A stretch of 64,000 nt of DNA from Casuarina equisetifolia (lineage: Eukaryota; Streptophyta; Magnoliopsida; Fagales; Casuarinaceae). The stretch lies in the NCBI GenBank assembly GCA_028551475.1, contig CM052357.1, positions 9,843,931 to 9,907,930 of the forward strand, given 5' to 3'. Position 1 is the stretch's first letter; the number at the start of each line of letters is the position of its first letter. The notes beneath the pieces are model-generated. The model saw only the letters and a list, made by a program, of their open reading frames with translations, ran no database searches and was not told where the DNA came from. This document shows positions 31,919 through 44,095 of the stretch, piece by piece. The position numbers were made by a program, and so were the translations under genes.

Positions 31919-32950
31919 ATTGAGGAAGTTCATTAATAAATGTCAAGGAATTGTACTATTACATACGATAATTCTTTTACATTTCTTGACAAGAGAAGAC
32001 ATTGTTCTGTCATTTCTGAAGCTCTTTGTCCCCAGCTTCTCATTGAATCAAAAGTTATTGAATGGATTATGCCTTTAGGCATTAATTTTCTAAATGAACT
32101 TTATATGACCACCTATCTCTAAATGTTTTCAAATAGTTCTCAACAGTAAAATAACTAATCACAGTCCCTGGTTGCTGACGTAAAAGTTAGGGAAGGAGTG
32201 CTTCATTCTTCCTGTCTTCTTATGTCATATAGATAAGATCTGACTGCCAATTGGATTATCGCTGAGAGGAGCAGAGGATGTACTCGAGTGCCTAAAGAAT
32301 AGAGTCAAGATTTGTTGTAGAGAAGCTCCATTTTAATGTCCAGCGGTTGGTCTGTAGTGGACATCAGTTCTTTCTGAGAACACTGCACAAGTTAGACTAG
32401 AAAACGACCACATAAAAAGAGATGGAGGAAGATGATAAAATCTAGCTTATGAGTTACATTGTTAATGTAATGACTTATTATGTTACTTGTATGTGGAAGT
32501 GTTGTTCTTTTTTATTAGCCATTTAAGAGAGAGGAAGTATGTCTTGTAACAAGGATTAAAACAAAAGGCCTTGAATAGATCCCCTGGGTAAAGGGACTGA
32601 GAAAAAATATGGCGTGAGACATGCATTAGATTGGACACAAGCTGACAAACAAGGGCACAAGGGAGAAAGGAAACATGATCCTTGACTTGGCTGGACTAAA
32701 CCAAAAGACCGCTAAATGGTAATGCCAGATTAAGTCAAGAGAAGATAATTTTATTTTCAAGAACGTCATTAGTCAGGTAATAGGAAAGTAAATGTTTCTT
32801 CCGTCTGATGGGGAAGCACATAATAGAATGGAACTGGTCAGTTGGAACATAAGACAACACCACCACTTGCTAGCGGATTACAAAGATCAACTACAATGTC
32901 CCATGGACTATTCCAACAGCAGCATTTAAGGTCACAGGTCCTCTACTGCG
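31919..32950. other. Intergenic, convergent 3' flanks
   Basis: About 1 kb between the stop codons of carboxypeptidase copy 3 and the chaperonin gene. The stretch 32580-32690 (GACATGCATTAGATTGGACA, then CAAGCTGACAAACAAGGGC) looks like retroelement-derived repeat sequence, but no domain can be read. Confidence 0.5.
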
Positions 32951-35900
32951 TCACTCATGCAGCGTTCCCAATATGTCTTCGTCTCGATATAGATGGAACC
33001 TTGAATCCATTCACAAAGAAAGTCCATTAGAATTTGATCACAAAAATTCAACATCTTAATGAGATACTAAATGATGACATTCCACAAAAAGAATACACTG
33101 CACGTAATCAATTGCAAACTTCCTAATCAATAAGCTCCTATCAGGTATATTGACAAAAGAAATTATTGTTGAGAGATTGTTTCCTTAATGCCACTCAGTT
33201 AAATGTAGAACTAGTAAGTGGCATTACTTCCAGACTAATATAGTTAAGTAATTCACTGCAAATATTTTATACGATGTACCCAGTATTTCATGTACCGTAA
33301 GTCTTCCCTAGATTGCCGAGTCTTCCATCTTGTATTGATCCACTAAGGAAAGTTTAGTTGGACTAAGCTTAAAGACCACCTAGTCAAGTGCAAAACTTTT
33401 AACCTGCATAACTTTCAGATTAGTCTTTTATGTAATTCAGTCTAGATGTTTTATATGATGTTCCAAGTGTTCTATGTACAGCACTTCTTCCATAGACTGC
33501 CAAGCCTTCCATCTTATATTGGTCCGCCAAGGAAAGTCTAGTTGGAGTAAGATTAAAGACCACTTAGTCAAGTGCAAAACTTGTAACCAGCATAACTCAA
33601 AACAACATCCGGTGAATCTTTCATACAATCGAAGAACCTAAGATGAATAAAGAGGTACTTATGAACCACAAGCACACCACACTAATGAAGGAGTTTTTCC
33701 ACTGGGAAAAAATGCCCATCTACAAAAAGAGAAGAGAAGTAAGGAGCGGGGGGTGGAAATGCTGAGAATCAAGGGTCAGTGATCAGGATTTTGATTTCTT
33801 AAGTGAATTAACCCCCTATGGGAACAATGATCGCGAACTAGCCACTGTCATACACCAGTAAACAAAACAATCAACTACACGATAGTGAACCATACCTTGA
33901 CCCTGCAAGTTAATGATAAACCTTAAGTCTCATGCATAAACCCATTTGATACCCCTCAGTTTGTCTATTTTATAAGTCAACCTAAGCAGATATAACACCT
34001 TGTTTAGAGCAATAAGTCAAAGCATTGTTATCAAACCAAGTATTCTAACATGTAGTATCATAAGATACGCATAAAATCTATAACTATATCGAGAAGGAAT
34101 TACTCTTGTATGCAGAAAAACAATAATTCAACACGTACAAAAATACATTCATCCAATGCAATATATCAAAATAACACCAAATTTTTTTCCGAACTTTCAC
34201 CAAAATGGTATTAGCTACATCAGCATAAGACAAGGTTTAGTCAGGAACTTGTGATTTTTATTATGGGCTACATTATAAGGGAGGAGCTAGTGGATCATTA
34301 TTGCAAATTTAAAAATATATTTGTTGAAGCTTTTGATTTCTATTGCCAAAATAACAAAAAGTAGAGAATATTTCGATAGAATCCAGATTTGAAATTTCAT
34401 TTTCATGGGATCTACAAAATAAAATTATTCGTTAAAATAAATCAATATTACTTTCTACTTCCAAATGAACAAACCAGAATATTTATTTTGGAAAACCCAA
34501 ATATATTCTTTCATATAAGGAACCAGCCTTTTCTCACTTTATAAAAATATAAAAATTCAAAAATACGTATAGAAAGAGGTTGTGCATCCACCTCAAGGGA
34601 ACAATGGCACAGTCACTCTCTATCCTATTGGGGTGGCCCATTTCTGACTCATCAGTACGATCATGCAGCCGTCCTCAGCCATTTCTAGAATGGCCGCATG
34701 AACCCTAATCACCCATTGGGAAGCCACACGACCATTTCTCGCTTTTTTCATTATGGCCATAATCCCTTAGGATGATTGCATGACCAACCCCCTCTCTTGT
34801 GCTTATAGAGCCACTTATTTTCGTTATTTCAGTAGTTAGTTGGTATCTACTCTAGTTCTCTCAAAATATCCATACCAGAAGATGTAAAATACTCTCTCAA
34901 AAGTTCAATGTGTTTTGTTTTCCAGAAAGTATTTTGCATCGCTTAAAAAAAAAATTGTATTTTCTGTTTTGAAAAATGAATTTCAAATCAGTGAGCTTTT
35001 GTTTTTTGAAAACACCAAACTGTTTTCATAAACTTCGATAAACATGGCCTTAAATATTCAAATGTTGCTGAATGTTCATATGAAAGAAAAGAAAGAAATA
35101 AAAACTCTCCATGCTAAGGAAAAGATTTAAGCACTTTTTGCATGGAAGCAAAAGAAACATTCATGTGTTTCCAATCTAAAGAGTATAAACTTCCTCTACA
35201 TTTTCTCATATTTGTTTTCTGAAAACATCCTTTTGCAGTGATGACAAATGAAAAAGTCTTTCTTTAAATACTTGTCATATTATCATTAGGAATTAAGCTC
35301 CTTTGCAATGATAGAATATCACTTTGTCACAAACTTGAACATTGAGTTTTTCCTATACTGCCACAAAACAGTTAGATAGGTGAACGCATCTTGCATATTA
35401 CGTATCATTTAAAGAGACTTGGTTGAGCTGCAGCAGATCCAGCGACCAAAACTTTCTAAGCAGAAAACGAAGAAAGCTTAAGTAAACTTTGAAATGCATT
35501 CACAAGTTGCTGATGGGGCAAGTGATATGTAGTGTGACATAATCACGAGATTTCTGAGAGATTCCACTATCAGATATGCATCTTCAATCAGATATGCATA
35601 AAAATATTTTGAAATGCATCACACCCCATGGTTCATCTTACAAAATAACTAACCATGCACGTGAAAATTGACAGGAACATAAAAGTGAAAAGAAAAACTT
35701 AAGCCTCAGTGCTCAAGAAATACAAAGCAGCAACAATTATAATGATTCCACATCAAAAGCACAACATTAAAGGAAAAAAAAAATGAACTAAGTCAATCAC
35801 TGCAATGACAAACACATACTCTTTTTCACCAAGCTTCACTTGAGTTCCTCCATATTCAGGTAAGAGGACAGTGTCTCCCTCTTTTACACTAACAGGAATC

Positions 35901-36775
35901 AAGTTTCCCTCTTTACCACGAAGGCCAGCTCCCACAGCCACAACTTTTCCAGAGTTCAGCTAAAGTATCCAAAAAGAAAAATTCCAAGAACGTGAGGAGG
36001 CCTCATCAGTAAGCACTTCAAACAAACCAATCAATGAGGAGCAAACACAAGAGAAAAAGGTTGAAAACAATATCGAGAGACAAATGCAAACAAATACTTT
36101 TACTCAGAAGAAGTGAAATGGTCTCCGCTTGTTTGCTGAAAATGTGTGCAAAGAAAATCGAAGACATTGAATTTAGATATCTTTCCCTTTCGAGAAACTA
36201 AAACAAATAACATCTTCCCACTAGCCTACATAGCTATTCAGCTCTTCTTCTGCCTCAGGCAAAAAGTCTTTCTGTTGCCGATATTACAGAGAAAACAACA
36301 ATTACGATAATATGTCGGATCTCTATTCTGTTTTCATCAGTTTCCAGATTACCAAACATATGATTGGAAAGGTACATTTGCCTCAAGAAGAAAATGAAAT
36401 CAGAAAAAAGACAATCGGTCTAATACATTTTTTGTATCAAATTTACCAACAAAAGAAAAGAAAGTAAGCCATTATTCTATCAACATAACAGTACCCAGAA
36501 ACAGAAAACCCTCGCATCCCATTTGGCCGCCGAGAGAGCGAGTGGAAAGACGAAAAGCAATAAACTTGTGAGTCTCACACTCTATTCAGCTTAATATGCT
36601 TAAATTTCTCCTGATAGGTCCCCGAAAGCAAAAAAGATTAAGAAAATCGAGTATTGGGCAGAGAAATAACCTTGGTGGCCTGCTCAGGAAGCAAGATTCC
36701 AGCATGGGTCTTGGCCGGAGGTACAATTTTCTCCACCAACACCCGGTTCAGCAGTGGGATCAACCGCTTCGCCAT
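32951..36775 (-). CDS. CPN10: 10 kDa chaperonin (CPN10/GroES type), mitochondrial
   Basis: Co-chaperonin that caps the mitochondrial Cpn60 ring during protein folding. Exon 1 (36775-36671, 35 codons) starts MAKRLIPLLNRVLVEKIVPP and includes the mobile loop (AKTHAGILLPEQATK). Exon 2 (35959 to 35816 or 35814, 48 codons) has LNSGKVVAVGAG, IPVSVKEGDTVLLPEYGG and VKLGEKEY. Exon 3, 2.8 kb away, ends at the TGA at 32951-32953 and reads HLYRDEDILGTLHE, the family C-terminus. The canonical joint is EY followed by HL, but no AG precedes the CAT codon. The AG two codons upstream fits in phase only if exon 2 uses the donor two bases further on, giving EY-VF-HLYRDED: a two-residue insertion and 99 aa in total instead of the usual 97-98. 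The length otherwise fits the family. The gene converges on carboxypeptidase copy 3. Confidence 0.88.
33248..33600. repeat. 184-bp tandem duplication inside chaperonin intron 2
   Basis: The segment starting GTAATTCA at 33248 recurs at 33432. Shared blocks are CTTCCATCTT, CAAGGAAAGT-type and TCAAGTGCAAAACTT, followed by GCATAACT. The two copies are clearly diverged, so the duplication is not recent. Confidence 0.75.
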
Positions 36776-36880
36776 CTCAGAACCAAACAAAGAAACCAAA
36801 AACAACAAAGTATAGGCAGAGAAGAGAAGGAGAGTCAAAACCCCACTGAATGCCTGCGGTCGCTTTTGTTTCTGCTTGTA

Positions 36881-36890
36881 TTAGGGTTTT
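36881..36890 (-). promoter_or_regulatory. Telo-box (AAACCCTAA) upstream of the chaperonin gene
   Basis: On the minus strand AAAACCCTAA lies about 106 bp upstream of the ATG at 36775. Telo-boxes are known promoter elements of plant genes for translation and growth-related housekeeping functions. A second, imperfect AAACCCTT lies just upstream. Function here is inferred. Confidence 0.5.
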
Positions 36891-38336
36891 ACCAAGGGTT
36901 TATGCGAATATTAAATTACACAAAAGCCCTTCCGTTACGAACTTTTCAATATCTTCTCTTGGATTGTTGTGTAACTTCAGCCTTTCAATCCTTATTTAAG
37001 CTATCCAATTTATAATTTATAGACGTCTCCAGAACAAGATAGAATTTCTCAAATGAAGTTTCATGAAACTAATCTTAGGATAGTTAGTGAATTCGACTCA
37101 AGTTGTCAGAAAATTATTCAATTTAGCAAGAAGTGTCATTGTAACTACATATTATTGATGATAATTATTTTTTATATAGTAACAAAACCTTATCCTTTCA
37201 TGATTTTTGTATAGGTATGTAAAAAAATAATTACTCTATAAAAGAAAAAACAAATAAGTACAAGACACCCCGGCTCTACCAACTTTGCAATCTAAAAAAA
37301 TTAATGTAGTCTTGACCTATCACTTCCTCTTTGCTCAAACTAAGGGGGACTTAACATGTAGAAACAACAAGTTAGAAATTCTACACTTCTGTGTGTGAGT
37401 TATAATAATAATAAATTGATAAATATTTGACTAAATAAGTGTTACTTGATATTTTTTTTAATCTTAAATTTAACGTTAGATATGTGCATTAGTACGTATT
37501 TTATAAAAATAAAATAAAAAAATACTGCCTTAAACTCTCCTGTGAAACCTGCCCATCTAGTACAAATGTTGTGTCTCAATTGCACAAAAGACCAGAACAT
37601 AGTAGAAACATGTGAATAAGGAGGGATTTTGAGCATGAGACCTCGATGCACGCTGTCCACGGCCTTAACCTTAATCCAACATAGTAATCAGTATCATTGT
37701 AACCTTTCACATCATAATTGTAAGTCAAAGTAACATACAACACAACAAACTTATGCCAACAATATTCTACAATGCATAATATGTTGTATATCAATATGCT
37801 AATAATAGGATACGACAATGTCAATTACAAATCAACTTTAATCCTCCAAAAGTAGTTCAAGTCACCAAAACATTTAAAGGACAATATAATCTTGAAATAT
37901 TAATTATCAAATAAGATGAAACATTTCGATTATTCTTTTTGAGTTAAAGTCTGATTATTTTTGTTCTTTAAATTTTATGATTAAAAAAGGTTGGAAACAC
38001 TATATTATATATATAATAAAAAAAGAACAAAAAAGAGATTTAATACATTGATACCATGTGATGAAAGACTCTATGTACAAGCCCCTCCCTATCGTTATTG
38101 GTTTTTTTTTTCTTAAAGTATCTTAAAAATGGAACAAATTCCTCTACTTAACCATTTCAATCATTTCTAATCAATTGGGTATGAAGGCATATTGTAAAGA
38201 ATCATTTCTCTTCATAAGAAAATATTTTGTGGAGAATCTTATTTCAAGAAAAGTAGATTGGCTTACACTCTAGTAACCTTAAATTCTTTAGAGAATCTTT
38301 GTTTCCTTTATAACTTGAATTTTAAGAAAATCAAAT
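36891..38336. other. Intergenic region, no gene recognised
   Basis: Upstream flank of the chaperonin gene followed by AT-rich DNA. The open frames at 37442-37660 and 37576-37824 (minus) overlap each other and match nothing known to me. Confidence 0.5.
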
Positions 38337-41300
38337 GATAATCGAGGAATGAACAATCTAAAATAATCATATGAATTTATTCATAATATATTGGTCATAC
38401 ATACATAAGGATTGTTGTTCCCATCCAATAGGTATAGTTGCCAATTAAAAAGGAGAGTGTTTTGATTTTTCTTTTTATTTTTTCTTTTATGTCTTTCTTT
38501 TCAAGATCAAAAGTTAGTTAAAAATAATAAGAATAGTAACAAAAAGTTAGTTAGCAATAATAATAAGTTGAAGGCTAGAAAGACATATTGATTTATCTAG
38601 CAATTTAGTGCAAGACACATTTAGCACCTACATCCACATGTTCCTTTTTAACTAACTTGGTTAAGGACTATTTTACTAGTAAGGATACACTTACAAGTTT
38701 TCACTAAACGATTACAAGTTCAATGTGTACATCAACACACAACTTAACCCAACTTTAAGGTTTTCTCGACGTTATACAACCCTAAACAATTCCCTTCTGA
38801 CATGATTTTGATGGAAAATTGCCTAGTTCAAAAATCTCAAATTATAATGTTTAGGATTTATCACAAAAATATACCCTAATTGCAAATCAAGTGCACATCA
38901 GTTATTAGAACCTTTAAACATCAAGATATCAAGTGTAGAACAACGATCCAAGTTAGCAATCACAAAACCCCCAAATCCTATATTTTTAGGGTTTCGGCTT
39001 CACAACATATAATGTGCTAAAATGATATAAAATGAGGTTCGTAGCACACATAACTAACAAAGTATAACTAGAAAAATGGAGTGCAGCACTTCCACAAGGA
39101 TTAAGCTTGAACCAAGAATCTTGACACTCTTAGCAACTTTTTGCACGCAATACACTCAATAGAACTTTCATGCACCTTTTCGCCTTAGAAAATATTGTCA
39201 TCGTGTACAAAAACACTTTTCTCCTCCGTTTCGTGATTTTCCCGTTTAGTTGTGCAGAGATTCTTTCCCATTTTCGAATCAACAGATTCTGAAATAAGCA
39301 GGGGAGATTGGGGCTACAATTTCTTGTTTCAAATCCTCATCTTAGAGAGACGGTGTCTGCCCATGAATAGCTCAACAAAAACACATGTTTTTGGTTGAAT
39401 CAAGCAAAAGGCAGGTTTTTTGGGTCTCATAAGTTATCTCTACGGGTTGCACAAAGTCGGCCTCATTTTCGATCTTGAATCAAATCCTTCTAGGCATGTC
39501 TTGAATCAGTGGTTCGGTTGGTTTCGAGCAAATTGCAGAATCTTCAGCTTTCGGCTTTCTTAAATCGGTCGCTTTCACGCTCAGTTCGTGGCTCGCTTAC
39601 TAGTTCGCAGGTCATGATCTTGGGTCACGCTCCAATGAAATGGGTCGAGAGCTCTGGTTGCTGGGCTGGGTTGCGTAGTAGCAAATTGACTGGATCACAC
39701 CAATGTAGTTGTGTCACTTGATCCAAATTGAACCAGGTTACACCATTTTAGACTAAGTCACGTGATTTCTGATTTGACTGGGTTGCTCCACTTCGGCTAT
39801 TTTTATTTCTCCTTTTTAGATTGTTATGGACCATATTTTGTCCTACAAGATATTTACATATTATCTTCTTCTTATATTCAAAACAATAAGCAAACAAGTA
39901 TAAGAATAATTTCTTATTTCTTTTTTACCCAACTAAATAATCATATATATATATATTTCACTTTTCAAAATCTTTCTAGACATACGTCAACATCAAAACA
40001 CTAACATATCTTTCTCAACATTATCTATACAAATTTGTCTTATAGAACTATATCCAATGGTCAAAAGCTTGTCGTGGGAAAGCTATTACACATTGGTCCA
40101 ACAGATGTACGCCGACACATACCGCAAGGCGTGCATCGCGTTGGTCTCAAACATGATGATCCTTACTCTATGAGTAATTAAGGGTCCTGTCAATCCAGCT
40201 TAGTGTCTTTGATAACGTGCTCTAGCTCACAAAACAATGGTCAAATTTGACTTGTCTTTAAACTAACTAAACCCCCCATTAATCTTATCACTCCTCCTTA
40301 ATGGCGTTTCTGGTAACCCCCAGTTGGTCCTTAATCTTGTCATGTTGAGTTTACCAAGCTTTTCGTAAAGATATCAATCATTTGCTCACCACTTGAATAG
40401 AACTTCATATTAATCTCTCCTAACTCCACTACTTCTCCAATGAAATGAACCCAAAAAGCTACATGCTTTGTTTGGGAATGTTGACAAGGATTGTGAGCCA
40501 TAAAGATAGTTGATTCACTGTCATATTGAATCCAATTTCCTCCAATAAATGCCTTAACCAAATGCATTGACTGGTTATAGCAGAGGCAGTCACATACTCT
40601 ACCTCTGCTGTGGACAAAGTAATTGATTGTTGCTTTTTAGACATCTAGCTAAATGCTGTGGGCCTAAGATTGAAGACGTATTGCAAAGTGCTTCACGATC
40701 TTTGCACTGCCTGCCTAGTTACCGTTTGAATAGCCAATGAACTAAATTTTCTCCGTTTAATCATTGAGGATTCCATGATCGGCAATCCCTTACGAGTAAT
40801 GCAGTGTGCATTTCACTTTGCTAAACTACAATTGAGCGGCGTCTTCATGAACCTTGACCTTACTAATGAAAGAATATTCGGTTAAGTAGCTGTCACGTAC
40901 ATTAAGCTTCCAATCAAGCTTTTATTCATACTTTCATTAGCTTGCTAGAATCATCACTTTCTAAGATTTTCTCACTAGGAACTAAATGTGTGGCGATAGA
41001 CTTATCCTTAATCATGTTAAACTTGATCATGAACTTTTTGATAAATCTAGTCTCAGATAAGAAAATGGTCCCTTCCTTTTGCTGGGTTTCCATTCCCAAA
41101 AAAAGGTGCATTAGTCCCAAATTATTCATTTTAAAGAACTCAAACATATCACCCTTGAACTTAGCTACCTTTTTGTCAAAGTTACCCATGTAGATTAGGT
41201 TATCTACATACAAGGAGACCACCATAATAGACTCACATTGATAACTTATGAACAAGGCATGTTCTTTCAAACTTCTGGTAAGTCCTTACTCCATAAAGAA

Positions 41301-42440
41301 TTGATTGATTTTGGTAAACCAAGCTCTTGGAACTAGTTTCAATTCATAAAGAGCTTTGCTTAGCTTGAGTGCTTTCTCTTCTTTTCCTTTTACTTCAAAA
41401 CCTCAGGGTTGTTGAATATAAAATCTCCTTCTTGATGTCACCAATTAGGATTGTTGCCTTAACATCCAATCGCGGACTTTCCACTTGTAAATTATAGCTA
41501 TTAAGGCAACCAACCGAATGATTTCCAACCTAACTCTAACACCACTAATAGAATTTTCTAGTGAGAGCAAACAACTTAAAATAGAGGAATGGTAAGGGAA
41601 ACAAACAACTAGGAAGAAACAAACTAAATTGAACTAAAGGATTTCGAAACAATTAATTAACATACCGAAGTTACAATAGAGATCTGTTAGAGGTTCAAGC
41701 CATAACCTTTACACTTCAAGTTCAATCTATTTAAATGTAAAATAAAGAGTTAGAGTGCATGCCAACTTTACAAGACACATAACAAAGCCGTGCCCTGCAG
41801 TCCAAATTTTGATGAAGCCTTATTGATTACAAGAAGGCGCATGCTCTCCCAAAAGACGATCATTTCTCTATAAGTAATTAAGGGTTCTATCAGTCCAATT
41901 TAGTGTCCTTGATAACATGCTTTAGCTCACAAAACAATGATCAACTTGTATTCAAACTAACGAACTGCCATTCACCTTATCATGATTTGGGGCTGAAGAT
42001 GAATGCATTTTATAGCAACAAATTGGAGGAGGATGTAAGTCAAATCTAGGTCTTTTGAATGGAAAGTTGATGGAAAAGAACCAACTCAAAAATTGTTGCT
42101 ATGATATTTATGTTAATTTTAGGGGCATTGCAAGTGATAATCAAGAAACAAATAATCTAAAATAATCATTTGAATTTGTTCATAATAAATAAATCATAAA
42201 TACAAATATGTTCTATACAATTACATCCAATGGTTAAAAGCTACTCTTGGAGAAGCTATTACACATCAGTCCATAGGATGCACCCAGACATACTGCAGGC
42301 CACGAACCACATTAGTCTTAACAAGAATAAGCTAATATCATTCGTAGAACAAACCACCACTATACCCAGAATGTTTAAACTTGCTCTAATCCTTAATATA
42401 AAACTAGACCGTAAGAAGTGTTTAATTCTTCAATTCCACT
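38337..42440 (-). mobile_element. Decayed Ty1/copia element cluster with broken LTR-like repeats
   Basis: Minus-strand copia coding remnants lie at about 41500-40340 (next entry). Around them one LTR-like family occurs in pieces. A block with TAATTAAGGGT, then CAGTCCA/CAATCCA, TAGTGTC, TTGATAAC and AGCTCACAAAACAATG is present at 40165-40280 and 41874-41985. A block with ATCCAATGGT, AAAAGCT and GCTATTACACAT is present at 40053-40100 and 42222-42270. A block with AACAATCTAAAATAATCAT/AAATAATCTAAAATAATCAT is present at 38350 and 42150. At 42150-42270 the last two blocks are adjacent, whereas on the left about 1.6 kb (about 38410-40030) separates them, suggesting an insertion into that LTR copy. 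A purine-rich stretch lies near 40270-40310 on the minus strand. Outer borders are uncertain. Confidence 0.6.
40340..41500 (-). pseudogene. Copia polyprotein remnant: reverse transcriptase and RNase H
   Basis: Read on the minus strand, about 41490-41430 gives RLDVKATILIGDIKKEI (compare QLDVKTAFLNGDLxEE of copia reverse transcriptase). Then 41270-40926 gives VVSLYVDNLIYMGN, FKMNNLGLMHLFLGMET and the following connection region. Then 40644-40459 gives TLSTAEVEYVTASAITSQCIWLRHLL (RNase H), and 40567-40340 gives KHVAFWVHFIGE and QMIDIFTKSL (C-terminal tail). Several stops and frame changes separate these pieces. The catalytic YVDD is YVDN, so even the best-preserved part would be inactive. Integrase and gag were not found. 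Confidence 0.88.
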
Positions 42441-43508
42441 AGAATCGTTAGCAACATAATTTCTTGTGCAGGGCCGAATCTTAGCTTCTCCCTCTCAGAA
42501 CACTACAGAGGCCGACCAAGACCTCTTGAAGTCTGCTTGTTCTGTCTTCTACCAATGATGGTGTTCCAAGAGAAAAGAAAGAAATATGCATCCACTGAAC
42601 CGAGAGGATTCAATCTGCATCAAATTCATTGAAGAACCCTTACTTCCCCATTTTTCCCTTTTTACAAGATCGAGGTTAACCCCTCCTGTTGTTGAATGAC
42701 AAAAGACCAAGTTGCCTTCTCCCAAGCTACACAACCTTAGCAGTCTAGCCTATTAACATTTTAACCCAACACAAAAGGCCCACAATAGCTTACATGCAAG
42801 CAAAACAAAGAAATAACAAACAGCAGCTCCCAACTCCCAGAACCATTCTTAGGCGCCCGCAACACATGATCTATTAATACATATCTACCAACAAGACATA
42901 TCCAACACTAAAATGAGTATAAAATTTATCCATCTTCTCATCCTTCTTTGAAGCTGCATGTCACTCCGTGTATATCAGTTCAGAAGGAGGTTCAAAAAAG
43001 TGTGCACATTTTGTAAGCATAAAAAGCATAATGAATTGGTGCTATTAAATAAATTGACACTCACTAAGATATTTCAGGAGAAAGGAAGCAAGTCTTGTAT
43101 AATCCAAACCGTAAGATATGAATAGCCATTAGTTGGGCTTTTCAAACACTTAATTAGCAAAGATGACATTTGATTAGTCAGAACACATTTGAACTAACAG
43201 GCTTTTAGTGAAAAACTTTAAGGTAAGGTGGCCATTTCATCCTTCACCACCTTAAGCATACATCATTACATGTTACAATGTCACAATTGCACAAGACAAG
43301 TGATAATGAATCTAGAGTATGATTTTCCATGAAACACGAAGAAAAGAAAAGAAAGAAATTTCTGTGGCAGACATTAGAATTAGGATATTTAATTACATAA
43401 AACAAATACCTTTACGTAAATCAATGGGTAATTACTTATTTAGAAAAAATCAATGGGTAATTCTGCCAAAGAAAGAGTAGGTTTTGTCCTTTTCCATTAC
43501 TACATGTA

Positions 43509-44095
43509 GATTTCAGGCGAGAAGAAAAGGACATGGTATGAACAATAGTAACAGTAAGAAGTACTGTAAAATCATGTTAATAAAAATCTGATACCAGATA
43601 AATATGTTTGAAATACCTCAACTGACCAGACCCATCAACGAGAAGAGAGGAAATAGGGTACCTGTACACATCAATGTGAAGGGTTTTCACTGAGCTAACT
43701 TGTGAACAGACAAATTGGGAGTGCATTAACTTTGCGAGAACTCTAAGGGGGAGAAACTTCAATAAGAAGCGGAGGACGTGGTTGACAATTTTGCTTTACC
43801 TCTACATAAATCAATTCATCAAAAGTAAGTATATACACTTAGGTGAGAAGAAAAAGAAATAGTATGAGCGATAGAAACAGTAACTAGTATTATAAAATAA
43901 TGTTAATAAAAATCTTACTGTAGAACCCATTAGCGACAAGAAGGAAATGGGGTACTAGTAAATATCAATTACAGGAGGTTCACTTATCTGAGTGACATGT
44001 AAATAGACTAATTGGCACAGCATGAACTTTGCAAGAAGTCTAAGGGGGAAAATTGGATAAGAAGCGGAAAACATGATTGACAATTTTGCTCGGAT
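43509..44095. repeat. Diverged duplication of about 290 bp
   Basis: The block 43519-43795 recurs at 43845-44090 with the same order of landmarks: GAGAAGAAAA, then ATGTTAATAAAAATCT, then GAAATRGGGTAC, then CTAAGGGGGA, then AAGAAGCGGA, then TTGACAATTTTGCT. Substitutions and indels show it is old. No coding function evident. Confidence 0.7.

Noticed and set aside
39509-39721. Plus-strand frame of 70 codons
   Set aside because: It lies inside the probable insertion in the copia LTR, is Ser/Leu-rich and matches no family.
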